38,245 nucleotides of DNA, taken from positions 1-38,245 of the forward strand of contig DDQN01000091.1 in the NCBI GenBank assembly GCA_002342685.1. The letters run 5' to 3'. Source of the DNA: Vibrio sp. UBA2441. Its GTDB lineage: Bacteria; Pseudomonadota; Gammaproteobacteria; Enterobacterales; Vibrionaceae. Under the pieces are notes generated by a model. It was not told where the DNA came from. It searched no databases and was given only the letters and a program-made list of their open reading frames with translations. The position numbers and the translations under genes were made by a program. Positions 14,624 through 22,788 of the stretch are shown here, one piece after another (position 1 is the stretch's first letter; each line of letters opens with the position of its first letter).

Positions 14624-16165
14624 ATGAAAAAGACACCAGATATCAACCCAGAAAGCCAAGATATTGCCGAGCTACAAGCGATGGTGAAAGCCCTGATGCT
14701 CTCGCAAGAGCAGAAGGAATCGCAATGGCAACAAGAGCGTCAATCGCTGCTTGAACAACTTAAACTCGCCTTCGACCGCCAGTTCGCGAAACGCTCGGAG
14801 GCATTAAAGCCTTACGATGAGTCACAAGGTGACCTCTTCAACGAAGCGGAATGTGAAGCCGTTAAAGAAGACGAGGTTGAGGTGACAACCACGACCACAA
14901 CGAAAAAGCGTGGTAAACGTAAACCTCTGCCTAAGACCTTACCTCGTGAGGTTATCGAACTCGATTTAGACGACCATGAAAAGCAATGCGCTTGCTGCAA
15001 TCATAGCCTGCATAAAATCGGGGAAGACCGCAGCGAGAAGCTAGAGTTCACACCTGCGGTACTCAAGGTGTTGGAATATGTTCGCCCTAAGTACGCTTGC
15101 CGCCAGTGCGAGAAAACAAGCGACAGCAGCCATATCGTTCAGAAGCCATCCCCTCAGAGTCTCATCCCTAAAAGCTTCGCCACAGAAAGCTTGCTGGCCA
15201 ACATCATTCTAGGCAAATACCAGTACGCGATGCCACTTTATCGCCAAGGATCGCTGTTTACCCAGTCGGGTATCGAGTTATCACGCACCACCATGGCAAG
15301 GTGGGTTATCCAAGTCAGCGAGAAGTTCACCCCGCTGTATGCCGCCTTGAAGGAGTACCTACTTCAGCAAGTGGTGGTTCAGGCGGATGAAACGCCGCTC
15401 AATGTGCTCAAGGAAGAGAAGAAGTGTTACATGTGGCTCTACTGCTCGGGCGCTGACTCGCCCGAAGCCGCACTGCCTAATGTGAAAAATATTGCCTTGT
15501 ACGACTACCAAAACAGTCGCGCGAGGGCATGCCCTATTGCCTTTTTAGGTGACTACAACGGTTATCTACAAACCGATGGCTACGCGGCTTATGATGGTCT
15601 GCATCAAGTCACTAATGTGGGGTGCTTAGCGCATGCTCGGCGCAAGTTCATGGATGCGAAGAAGCTTCAAGGGAAAGGTAAATCGGGCAAGGCTGATAAG
15701 GCGCTGGCTAAAATCCAAAAACTCTACGGGATAGAATCACGCTTAAAAGGTGCGCCTGCCGAAGAGCGGAAAGCAGAGCGTCAAGCGTATGCCAAGCCGA
15801 TACTGGATGAGCTTTATCAATGGATGACAACCCAGAAGGTGATAGGCTCTAGCCCACTAGGCAAGGCGATAAAATACACGCTCGGCCAATGGCCGAAACT
15901 TATCCGCTATATCGACGATGGTCACTTATCTATTGATAATAATCGCGCTGAACGCGCAATTAAACCACTAGTCATTGGCAGGAAGAACTGGCTGTTCTCT
16001 AATACACCAAACGGTGCTGATGCGAGCGCGATGCTTTACAGCATCATCGAGACCGCGAAAGCCAACGGCCTTATTCTCTACGACTACATGGTCAAGTGCA
16101 TGAAAGAGTTGGCGAAAGCAGAGCCTGATATCGACGCACTCCTACCTTGGAACGTCAAACACTGA
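14624..16165 (+). CDS. tnpC: IS66 TnpC DDE transposase
   Basis: 513 residues. A coiled leucine-rich N-terminus (about 10-60) is followed by an acidic/Thr tract (80-95), a zinc-finger-like C-x-C-C (122-125) with C-x-x-C (159-162), and the catalytic core. The first Asp is in VVQADETP (D255), the second in YLQTDGYAAYDG (D318), and the Glu in the NNRAERAIKPL segment near the C-terminus. Length and motif spacing are normal for IS66. It catalyses excision and insertion of the element. The frame is intact up to 32 bp from the right inverted repeat. Confidence 0.95.
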   Translation: MKKTPDINPESQDIAELQAMVKALMLSQEQKESQWQQERQSLLEQLKLAFDRQFAKRSEALKPYDESQGDLFNEAECEAVKEDEVEVTTTTTTKKRGKRKPLPKTLPREVIELDLDDHEKQCACCNHSLHKIGEDRSEKLEFTPAVLKVLEYVRPKYACRQCEKTSDSSHIVQKPSPQSLIPKSFATESLLANIILGKYQYAMPLYRQGSLFTQSGIELSRTTMARWVIQVSEKFTPLYAALKEYLLQQVVVQADETPLNVLKEEKKCYMWLYCSGADSPEAALPNVKNIALYDYQNSRARACPIAFLGDYNGYLQTDGYAAYDGLHQVTNVGCLAHARRKFMDAKKLQGKGKSGKADKALAKIQKLYGIESRLKGAPAEERKAERQAYAKPILDELYQWMTTQKVIGSSPLGKAIKYTLGQWPKLIRYIDDGHLSIDNNRAERAIKPLVIGRKNWLFSNTPNGADASAMLYSIIETAKANGLILYDYMVKCMKELAKAEPDIDALLPWNVKH

Positions 16166-16197
16166 TAAGTCGCCCCGTGGGTTCATGTGGCGGATAC

Positions 16198-16205
16198 TAT
16201 TAATC
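16198..16205. repeat. Target-site duplication of IS66, right copy
   Basis: TATTAATC, identical to 13808-13815, directly after the right IS end. Confidence 0.9.
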
Positions 16206-16382
16206 CCCTAAAGCTCGATGATGAATAGATTATGGTTTTGGAAGTAGCTGTAACTCTCGGTACGTTCGTGTTTCTTGTCTGACCCTAATTTTGGCTATTC
16301 AAGCAATAGAAAGTGGGGCTGAGTATGATAGAGCTCATAAAGTACAAGGTTAAATCGAAACTTATGATGGCGAGTAATATGG

Positions 16383-16409
16383 GCTTAGTTTAGTATGGTT
16401 AAACTAAGC
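16383..16409. promoter_or_regulatory. Inverted repeat upstream of the Hachiman operon
   Basis: GCTTAGTTTA (16383-16392) and TAAACTAAGC (16400-16409) are perfect inverted 10-mers, 24 bp before the start codon at 16433. The symmetry and position suggest an operator or a 5' hairpin controlling the three-gene operon. No dedicated regulator gene is adjacent. Confidence 0.5.
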
Positions 16410-16432
16410 ACGCTATAGTCAGGACACCTCAA

Positions 16433-17077
16433 ATGGCTAAACCTATCGCATTTGGTATTTATAGCTTTAACACGAAAAAAGCTGCGACTGAAGCAATCAG
16501 AGAGCGAATCTCGTTTTATGAGTCAGGTCAACAATTGGATGAAAGTGACTTTGCTTTTTTTTATGAGCTTTTTAAATTGCATGATGGATATGAACATAAA
16601 GCAGGAGTCGGTATTTCTTACATTTCGGTAGAGAAAGACTTTCATCACAATAAATGCCTATACATACACCGGGTAGATGGTACAAAGATCGATATCAGTT
16701 GGGTGCATTGCATTCGTCCAGCAAGCCAAAAAACAGTGGTTGCAGTAGCTTTTAGAAGAGCAGTCAAAGAAAGTATAAAAAATTTTAAAATCCAAATGCT
16801 TGCAGGAAAATGCGAATGTCCCGTGTATGGAACTCTTCTTAATTACTCAAATAGTCATGTGGCTTACGTAAAACCGACGTTTGACCAACTGTTAACATCA
16901 TTTTTAGCAAGAAATAAATTGGATATAGAGTCAATTGTTTTAAAAGACCCTGAATCTAATGATCGCGATCAAAGGGGAATTTTAGTTGACTCAGTACTTA
17001 AAGAGCGATGGGTTAAGTTTCATCAATCTACAGCTCACCTCGAACTGTGGAGTGAGAAGGCCAATCTAAGAAAATAA
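16433..17077 (+). CDS. DUF3223/DCL-type protein with HNH-like C-terminus
   Basis: 214 residues. Residues about 10-92 match the DCL/DUF3223 fold: FNTKKAATEAIRERISFY, SDFAFFYELFKLHDGYEHKAG, GISYISVEKD and RVDGTKIDISWVHCI. Residues 125-210 resemble the HNH-like half often fused to it: CECPVYGTLLNYSNSHV, PTFDQLL..FL, then F..FHQSTAHLELWSEKANL. In relatives I recall H-V-D-H; here it reads SHVAYVKP, with Ala-Tyr in place of Asp-His, so nuclease activity may be altered. It leads an operon with hamA 42 bp downstream. DCL-type proteins are common in defence neighbourhoods. Whether it is a functional third Hachiman component is inference. Confidence 0.7.
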   Translation: MAKPIAFGIYSFNTKKAATEAIRERISFYESGQQLDESDFAFFYELFKLHDGYEHKAGVGISYISVEKDFHHNKCLYIHRVDGTKIDISWVHCIRPASQKTVVAVAFRRAVKESIKNFKIQMLAGKCECPVYGTLLNYSNSHVAYVKPTFDQLLTSFLARNKLDIESIVLKDPESNDRDQRGILVDSVLKERWVKFHQSTAHLELWSEKANLRK

Positions 17078-17119
17078 TAAATATCATGAACACTATATTA
17101 TTAACTAGTCGAGGTACGC

Positions 17120-18001
17120 ATGGATTCATCGATTAAGATGAGAATAAAAAATCAGATTTTTAAATTTGAAGTAAATATACCTACTTCAGGTCAAGATGAT
17201 GCTACATATACATTGGATTTTGAATCAGGTAGATATAGAGAACAAGAATTAGTTGGTTTAATTAGGGATATAGTTCCTTTTTTTGCTTTGACAGAATCAG
17301 AAATCAAAGAAATAGATAAATCTGAATGGAATAGACAGAGCTTTACTCGAGTATCGGACGCAAGTAAAAATTCAAAAGGTGATTATGGAGAGTTGTTGTT
17401 ATTTGTGTTGTTAAACATCTTCTATGATGTGCCGAAATTTGTTACTAAAGCAAGACTTAGATCGACTACAAGAGAACAAATAAAGGGGTTCGATTGTGCA
17501 CATTTCTCAGTAGAAGGTGGAAATGTATCACTTTGGCTGGGTGAAGCTAAGTTTCATAAAAATATATCTGGGGCTATATCGTCTGCATTTAAGTCGCTCA
17601 ATGACCATCTAAATGATTCAAGTCGTATTAAGTCAGAATTGAAGTTATTAGGAGGGGAGATTGAGTTAAATAAGGGAATAGACCCCAATACATATGAGCT
17701 ATTAAAAAGTTATGTCTTAGGTGGTAGGTCTCTTGACAAAGTTCCAATTACTGTTCCAGTGCTAATCACATATGACAGTACATGTATTGCTTCATATACT
17801 GTAGATGATAAGCCAGATATTGAATCAGATCATTTTAGAAATGAATTAGCAGGAGAGTTGGAGAATTGTTTTGCTAGCATATATAAAAAAAGTTGGCCTA
17901 GTGAAAAAAATATAAAGATAGTATTCATTATAGTACCATTGAAGTCAGTGTCAGAAATAAAACAAAAAATAGAACAAGTAGAATTCGCAATGAAATTTTA
18001 G
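17120..18001 (+). CDS. hamA: Hachiman defence protein HamA (DUF1837 nuclease)
   Basis: 293 residues with CGAGGT as ribosome-binding site. The nuclease core of PD-(D/E)xK type is visible: GDYGELLLF (E91), GFDCAHF (D125) and WLGEAKFHKN (E142, K144). These match the DUF1837/HamA family. HamA is the effector nuclease of Hachiman, held by HamB and released to degrade DNA when HamB senses aberrant DNA. All four core residues are present, so it looks active. hamB starts 12 bp after its stop. Base composition is very AT-rich compared with the core genes, consistent with horizontal acquisition. Confidence 0.88.
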   Translation: MDSSIKMRIKNQIFKFEVNIPTSGQDDATYTLDFESGRYREQELVGLIRDIVPFFALTESEIKEIDKSEWNRQSFTRVSDASKNSKGDYGELLLFVLLNIFYDVPKFVTKARLRSTTREQIKGFDCAHFSVEGGNVSLWLGEAKFHKNISGAISSAFKSLNDHLNDSSRIKSELKLLGGEIELNKGIDPNTYELLKSYVLGGRSLDKVPITVPVLITYDSTCIASYTVDDKPDIESDHFRNELAGELENCFASIYKKSWPSEKNIKIVFIIVPLKSVSEIKQKIEQVEFAMKF

Positions 18002-18013
18002 TCAGGGTGGCAA

Positions 18014-20236
18014 ATGAAAAGAAAAATAATCAGTTATTTAAAGGATCTGGAAAGTTTAGAAGATGAACATTTAGAGGAGTTACTGATCCTTGTATATCGG
18101 CTACTAGATTCTGCATGCTCTGAGGATTATAACCTTTGTTTGTCAGCTATTTGTCATGTTGGCAATATTAATAAATCTGATGTAATGGTTCAGCAGTTAC
18201 TACACGACTGTGTAGTTAAATCAAGAATTTTTCTATATGACAATCTCTTGAAGTCAAATAATGAATACTATAATCCAGAAATATCTCCACAAGATCGGAT
18301 ATTAAAGAGTTTATATACTAGTAGTATTACTGATACAACATTGACTCGGCCACAAAAAGAAATCTTTAAAGAGTTTCAGAGGTCAAGACGGCTAATTGTT
18401 AGCGCACCTACATCATTCGGAAAAACTAGAATAGTCAAAGAGATTATTTCTCACAACAATTACAAAAACATAGCTCTCATAATGCCGACAGTTTCGTTAT
18501 TATCAGAGCAATATCAAGATATTAAAAGAGATAATATTGATTATGTTGTATCTAAGTCATCAAAAGTAGATGTTGATAAGAGTAAAAAATACATCCTTGT
18601 CCTTACACCAGAAAGGATGAGTGCGTTTTTGGAAGAAAATCCAGACTTTAAAATAGATTTCTTTGTAATGGATGAAATATACAAAATCGACTTTAAATTA
18701 GAAGATGATCGTTTTAGAGTGTTCTCGGATATACTATATAGATTGGCCAAAACTGTTCCGGATTTTTATTTAATTGGACCTTACATTTCGGATTTTAGTG
18801 GTAAGTTTAGAAGTCGGTTCAATGTAAAAATGTTGAAATATGATACAGAGATTGTGCAAAAGGATTATTATTCTCTCGATTTTGAAACTGAGCGTCGAGT
18901 GCATAATATTGAAAGTGGTAGTGTAAGGATAGTAAAGGATAGGTTTAAGAATTTACTTAGAATAGTATCTGAAGAATCGATTGATGGTAAGTTTTTAATT
19001 TATAGATATCAAAAGAAATATGTAGAAGACACTGCTAAAAAATTTATACAAACATGGCCTGTTAAGGAATACAACAAAGATCTAGTTAGTTACTTAGAGG
19101 ACACTGTATCATCTGAGTGGGATCTTATACCTTGTTTAAAGCGTGGTGTGGCTTTTCATCATGGAGCAATGCCAAGGCATGTCCAAGATCTTATCGTGGA
19201 CGAATTTAACACATCAGAAAATAACGGTATAGATTATCTATTTTGTACAACATCTTTAACTGAGGGTATTAACTCGGCAGCTAAAAATGTTGTACTTTAT
19301 GATAAGAAAATTGGTACTGGAGATGCTTTGAAGACGTTAGACCGCAAGAATATTGAAGGTCGAGCTGGAAGGTTCATGCAACATTTTATAGGTAGAGTTT
19401 TCCACCTTGAGAGCCCGGAGGATGGAGAATCCGAGACTAACGTAGAAGTAGAGTTTTTCGACGACAGTGAGCCAGCTATTGAATCTTTAGTTCAATTAGA
19501 TTCAGATGATATTCAAGATGAGTATGCTGAAAAGTACCAAAGTTATATAGATAATATTCTCTCTTTGGATATCCCTGACAATCTCATTCGTGAAAATAAG
19601 TTTGTGCGTATTGATAGACAGATAGAGTTAATTAGTCATTTGAGAAGTATTTCTAAACTTGATATGTATTCATTTGAAGATCAAATACCTTCGAAGGAGT
19701 GTTTAGATAATATACTATCTACAATTTATGATTATTTATTAACAGAAAATGATATTGGTAGAAATTTTGACAACGAAGTTGGGAAATCAATCTTACTAGG
19801 TTTAACTAAATATTATGTTTATCATAGCCCTAGTTTTAAAATGCTATTAAAAAGTGACACGGTACAGAAAGCACGAACTTCGGAAAATGCAAGGATTCGG
19901 TATGTTTTTGATTTGACGTCCAAGTATTTCGAGTTTGTATGGCCCAAGTATTTAAAATCTTTTCAAAATATATATAATTTTGTTTCTAGTGAGAGGTCGC
20001 AAAAACAAATAGACTTCTCCGTATTAGTTGCAAAATTGGAGTATGGAACAACAGAGAATCACGAAATTATTTTAAGAGATTCTGGACTTCCTAATGAAAT
20101 AATTAAAAAGGTGTCTCATTTATTTAAGGGATGCGAAAGCTTCGAAGATATCGTTGCAAAAGCTAGCTCTTTAAGAGTGGTTTTTAATAAAGTACTGCGC
20201 CCAATTGAATTAAGGGTTCTCGATAAGTACTTATAG
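18014..20236 (+). CDS. hamB: Hachiman defence helicase HamB
   Basis: 740 residues; AGGGTGG precedes the ATG. Superfamily 2 helicase motifs: TRPQKEIF (Q-like, about 111), Walker A SAPTSFGKTRI (130-140), TPERM (198-202), DEIY as the DEAD-box equivalent (220-223), FHHGAMP (381-387), TTSLTEGIN (412-420) and IEGRAGRF (447-454). The N-terminal 100 residues are helical and the last 250 lack helicase motifs, as expected for the HamB accessory domains. It is the ATP-dependent sensor of the Hachiman complex. Frame intact; AT-rich like hamA. Its end is about 75 bp before a hairpin shared with the convergent integrase. Confidence 0.88.
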   Translation: MKRKIISYLKDLESLEDEHLEELLILVYRLLDSACSEDYNLCLSAICHVGNINKSDVMVQQLLHDCVVKSRIFLYDNLLKSNNEYYNPEISPQDRILKSLYTSSITDTTLTRPQKEIFKEFQRSRRLIVSAPTSFGKTRIVKEIISHNNYKNIALIMPTVSLLSEQYQDIKRDNIDYVVSKSSKVDVDKSKKYILVLTPERMSAFLEENPDFKIDFFVMDEIYKIDFKLEDDRFRVFSDILYRLAKTVPDFYLIGPYISDFSGKFRSRFNVKMLKYDTEIVQKDYYSLDFETERRVHNIESGSVRIVKDRFKNLLRIVSEESIDGKFLIYRYQKKYVEDTAKKFIQTWPVKEYNKDLVSYLEDTVSSEWDLIPCLKRGVAFHHGAMPRHVQDLIVDEFNTSENNGIDYLFCTTSLTEGINSAAKNVVLYDKKIGTGDALKTLDRKNIEGRAGRFMQHFIGRVFHLESPEDGESETNVEVEFFDDSEPAIESLVQLDSDDIQDEYAEKYQSYIDNILSLDIPDNLIRENKFVRIDRQIELISHLRSISKLDMYSFEDQIPSKECLDNILSTIYDYLLTENDIGRNFDNEVGKSILLGLTKYYVYHSPSFKMLLKSDTVQKARTSENARIRYVFDLTSKYFEFVWPKYLKSFQNIYNFVSSERSQKQIDFSVLVAKLEYGTTENHEIILRDSGLPNEIIKKVSHLFKGCESFEDIVAKASSLRVVFNKVLRPIELRVLDKYL

Positions 20237-20310
20237 TTCGAACCTAAATTATTTTTCTTAATGATAATTAGTTAGTATTTGGTAAACACAGTGAAATGTA
20301 GATAAGAACG

Positions 20311-20328
20311 GGCTTCCTTTTGGAAGCC
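20311..20328. terminator. Hairpin between hamB and integrase
   Basis: GGCTTCC (20311-20317) pairs with GGAAGCC (20322-20328), loop TTTT, in the gap between two convergent genes. Flanking T-runs are weak on both strands, so it is a probable but not ideal bidirectional terminator. Confidence 0.55.
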
Positions 20329-20339
20329 TAATTATGCCG

Positions 20340-21581
20340 TCATCCCACCAACTTAAGATTTTTCTTGCCAGCAAGTGAAACATTCCCTTCAGACGCAGTG
20401 ATAATATGCCCACTCCACCAAGCCATCATAGGGCGGCGACGTTCTAGATAATCGGTACGGTTGTATGCGCTGCGAACTTGGTTATCGTCTACGTGCGCTA
20501 GTGCAGCTTCTATTAAGTCTGCCTCGAAGCCTTGTTCGTTAAGTGTTGTACTTGCAAGAGAGCGTAAGCCATGGCTAACAAGCCTACCAGCAAAGCCCAT
20601 GCGCTTAAGTGCCATATTCGCGGTTTGGCTATTGCATGGTTTCTTAGGGGCCCTATCTGAAGGAAAAATAAACTCTCTGTGCCCACTGACCGGTTTCATC
20701 ACTTCCAAAAGCGCCAGCATTTGCTCTGTGAGAGGAATGCGGTGCTCTCTTCTTTTTTTCATTCTTCCTTTGGGAATGGTCCAAATATTGTTCTCTAAAT
20801 CTAGCTCATCCCAACGCGCACCAGACGCCTCGGAAGGGCGTGTCATGGTGTGGAGTTGCCATTCGATTAAACAACGTGTGGTTCGTTTAATGCTTGCGTT
20901 AGCTATAGCTCCCATCAGTTCTGGTAGCTCTGCTGGTGTTAACGCAGCCATATTTTCTTTTTTAGGCTTTTTAAATGCAGCTCTTATACCAGTTAGAGGG
21001 TTGGCTTGGATTAGGCCGCAGTTCGTCGCAAAGTTCATTACTTCATTAAGTCGTTGGGATAATCGCTTAACCGTCTCTAAATTGCCTTTGGCCTCTATAG
21101 GCTTGAGAAGCTCAATAACCTTTGGTGCTGTTATGTCTTTTATTGGCACATCAGATAACAGTGGGAATATATGTAACTCTAATGACCTCCAAATATCGAC
21201 AGCATAATCTGGAGTGACATCATGCTTTTTGATTTCAAACCAATCCCCAGAAACTTTTAAGAAAGTATGTTCGTGGTTCTCTCTATACTCTTGCTGTTTG
21301 CGCTTTCTTTCTTCTTGAGGATCTACACCCTGAGCGATCAGCTCTTTTGCTTCCATAGAACTTTTTCTTGCTTGTACAAGGGAAACATCTGGATACCTTC
21401 CCAAGTTCAGATTAGTGCGTTTACCATTGGTCGGGCGGTAGTAATTTAACTGCCATTGTTTTGAGCCACTAGGAAGTACTCTTAGCTTCAACCCTTGACC
21501 GTCTACTAAATTATACTCTTTGTCTTTGGACTTCGCGTTTTTGACTTCAGTTGCTGTCAGAGGTTTTGTTTGTCTTGGCAT
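20340..21581 (-). CDS. P4-type tyrosine recombinase (island integrase)
   Basis: 413 residues. The N-terminal DUF4102 arm-binding domain (LTATEVKNAKSKDKEYNLVDG, GSKQW.LNY, NLGRYPDVSLVQAR) is followed by a SAM-like core-binding domain (about 105-200) and the catalytic domain: Arg in MTRPSEASG, HGLRSLAST (H-x-x-R), then LAHVDDNQVRSAYNR with the His and the nucleophilic Tyr. All five residues are present, so it looks functional. Its start lies 165 bp from the tmRNA 3' end, the usual place for the integrase that recognises ssrA. E. coli CP4-57 and VPI-1 have integrases in the same position. Repeats in its upstream region may bind it or AlpA. Confidence 0.95.
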   Translation of the reverse strand: MPRQTKPLTATEVKNAKSKDKEYNLVDGQGLKLRVLPSGSKQWQLNYYRPTNGKRTNLNLGRYPDVSLVQARKSSMEAKELIAQGVDPQEERKRKQQEYRENHEHTFLKVSGDWFEIKKHDVTPDYAVDIWRSLELHIFPLLSDVPIKDITAPKVIELLKPIEAKGNLETVKRLSQRLNEVMNFATNCGLIQANPLTGIRAAFKKPKKENMAALTPAELPELMGAIANASIKRTTRCLIEWQLHTMTRPSEASGARWDELDLENNIWTIPKGRMKKRREHRIPLTEQMLALLEVMKPVSGHREFIFPSDRAPKKPCNSQTANMALKRMGFAGRLVSHGLRSLASTTLNEQGFEADLIEAALAHVDDNQVRSAYNRTDYLERRRPMMAWWSGHIITASEGNVSLAGKKNLKLVG

Positions 21582-21636
21582 AGTTAGGAACCAAAAGTTA
21601 GGAACACAATATCAAGGTTCCTACATTGGTTACTAA
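21582..21636 (-). repeat. Repeated GTTCCTAA/GGTTACTAA motifs upstream of the integrase
   Basis: AGTTAGGAAC occurs at 21582-21591 and 21596-21605, and related GGTTCCTAC and GGTTACTAA follow at about 21615 and 21628-21636. The last motif also occurs twice at the other island end (646-666). Candidate arm sites for integrase or excisionase, or AlpA operators. Confidence 0.45.
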
Positions 21637-21710
21637 AAGTCAAAGATGTGGGTAGATGTCTGTAGATGTGAGTGTACTGTAACTTATTGATTTTGCGTTG
21701 TTACGGGCAC

Positions 21711-21736
21711 AAAAAAAGACGTCCGTGGACGTCTTT
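21711..21736 (-). terminator. tmRNA terminator
   Basis: Perfect 10-bp stem AAAGACGTCC (21715-21724) with GGACGTCTTT (21727-21736), followed on the minus strand by seven T. It ends ssrA. Confidence 0.9.
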
Positions 21737-21745
21737 AGATGCTGA

Positions 21746-21771
21746 ATTGGTGGAGCTGGCGGGAGTTGAAC
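21746..21771 (-). repeat. ssrA 3' end as attachment site
   Basis: The tmRNA acceptor/T-arm sequence, repeated in diverged form at 567-591. It is the core at which the island integrase is expected to recombine. Confidence 0.75.
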
Positions 21772-22114
21772 CCGCGTCCGAAAATCATTCATCATTGGTA
21801 CTACATGCTTAGTCGATCTTTAAATTCACCAAGTACCTGCGAACCGACACGCTAGTAAATGACTATCCTGAATTAAATTTCGAACTTCATCTCTCAGGCG
21901 GGAGAATCCGATCTAGCTAGTTTGGGTTTGACTCTTTGTTATTCCCCGTCTTACAAGCGGAAGCTAGGGCAAAGAGGCTCTCAGCAGGTTATTAAGCTGC
22001 TAGTGCGTAGTTTTCGTCGTTTGCGACTATTTTTTTGCGGCTTTTTACGTGGCCAACCGCCCCACGGCATGCACCTCAGACTGCAAAATTCCCGTCGAAT
22101 CCTGAATCAGCCCC
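21748..22114 (-). ncRNA. ssrA: tmRNA (ssrA)
   Basis: About 367 nt on the minus strand. The 5' end GGGGCTGATTCAGGATTCG and the 3' end reading TTCGA/TTCAA-type T-arm to CCACCA form the tRNA-like domain. The tag frame at 22024-21989 reads ANDENYALAA followed by TAA TAA, the usual gamma-proteobacterial form. tmRNA with SmpB rescues stalled ribosomes and tags the peptide for proteolysis. Island integration left the 3' end intact, with its terminator at 21711-21736. smpB lies just upstream in the same direction. Confidence 0.97.
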
Positions 22115-22183
22115 AAGTGGTATACGTGCATAGTACCAGAAAACCTTTAAGAGTCTAGCGGTTGCACGTTTAAGTGGTTAAGA

Positions 22184-22669
22184 TTAACGCAAACTGCTCT
22201 TCATTACTCGAGCTTTGTCGCGTGCCCAATCTTTTTCTTTCATGTCCGTTCGTTTGTCGTGCAGTTTTTTACCCTTCGCGACACCGATCTTTATTTTTAC
22301 CCATGAGCGAGACCAATACAGCGTCAATGCGGCAAGGGTCATACCTTCTCGGTTTATTCGGCCGAGTAAATTGTCTAGCTCACGTCGTGATAGCAGTAAT
22401 TTACGTACACGGGTAGGGTTAGCAACAACGTGTGTTGATGCCTGAGTTAATGGGGTTATTGTCATACCACTTACGAAGGCTTCGCCATCACGCATAAAGA
22501 CATAGCTTTCTGCAATATTAACTTTGCCCTGGCGAAGTGATTTAACTTCCCAGCCTTGAAGCTCCAGCCCCGCTTCTATCTCATCATCGATGAAATATTC
22601 GTGGCGAACTTTTTTATTTTGAGCAATTGTATTGCTCGTAGTTTTGGATTTTGATTTTTTCTTTGCCAT
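22184..22669 (-). CDS. smpB: SmpB, tmRNA-binding protein
   Basis: 161 residues, normal length. KVRHEYFIDDEIEAGLELQGWEVKSLR, NIAESYVFMRDGEAF and the C-terminal KGKKLHDKRTDMKEKDW are hallmark SmpB sequences. It binds the tRNA-like part of tmRNA and carries it to stalled ribosomes. It lies 69 bp upstream of the tmRNA 5' end on the same strand and is divergent from ratA, the conserved order in Vibrio. Confidence 0.97.
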   Translation of the reverse strand: MAKKKSKSKTTSNTIAQNKKVRHEYFIDDEIEAGLELQGWEVKSLRQGKVNIAESYVFMRDGEAFVSGMTITPLTQASTHVVANPTRVRKLLLSRRELDNLLGRINREGMTLAALTLYWSRSWVKIKIGVAKGKKLHDKRTDMKEKDWARDKARVMKSSLR

Positions 22670-22788
22670 AATAGCGCCATTATACGGATACTCCCTTGGT
22701 TGGGAAATCCTTATTTTGTGTATCTAGCTTGATTCGTTAGAAAAAATGGCTATTTAGTTACACATTTTAGAAAACAGACGAGATTTTT

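Larger units (their letters stand above)
13816..16197 (+). mobile_element. Complete IS66-family insertion sequence
   Basis: 2382 bp with three genes tnpA-tnpB-tnpC. The left end reads GTAAGCGCGCCATAAACCC and the right end, read inward on the other strand, GTATCCGCCACATGAACCC; the two share 14 of the first 22 positions and the family's GTA tip. Perfect 8-bp target duplications (TATTAATC) flank it. All three frames are intact, so it may still be mobile. Codon use is visibly richer in G+C than the cargo on either side. It sits between two defence-type modules in noncoding DNA and breaks no recognisable gene. Confidence 0.95.
567..21771. mobile_element. Genomic island integrated at the ssrA 3' end
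   Basis: The segment between the intact tmRNA 3' end and a diverged copy of it (567-591) behaves as one integrated unit of about 21.2 kb. It carries a P4-type integrase whose start lies next to ssrA, two AlpA-type excision-regulator homologues, RadC, a YfjJ-like protein, cargo of defence type and an IS66 insertion. Genes to the right are conserved Vibrio core genes, while those inside are accessory and partly AT-rich. The combination of integrase, alpA, yfjJ-like and radC at ssrA recalls the E. coli K-12 CP4-57 element, and the flanking gene order matches the ssrA site that holds VPI-1 in V. cholerae. Boundaries are inferred from the repeat; excision has not been shown. Confidence 0.85.

Noticed and set aside
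16325..16393. Small 22-codon frame (MIELIKYKVK start) before the Hachiman operon
   Set aside because: Weak ribosome-binding site, and its end lies within the inverted repeat; no evidence of coding.
20461..21207. Plus-strand frame of 248 codons opposite the integrase
   Set aside because: Antisense shadow; the minus-strand frame carries all integrase catalytic motifs.
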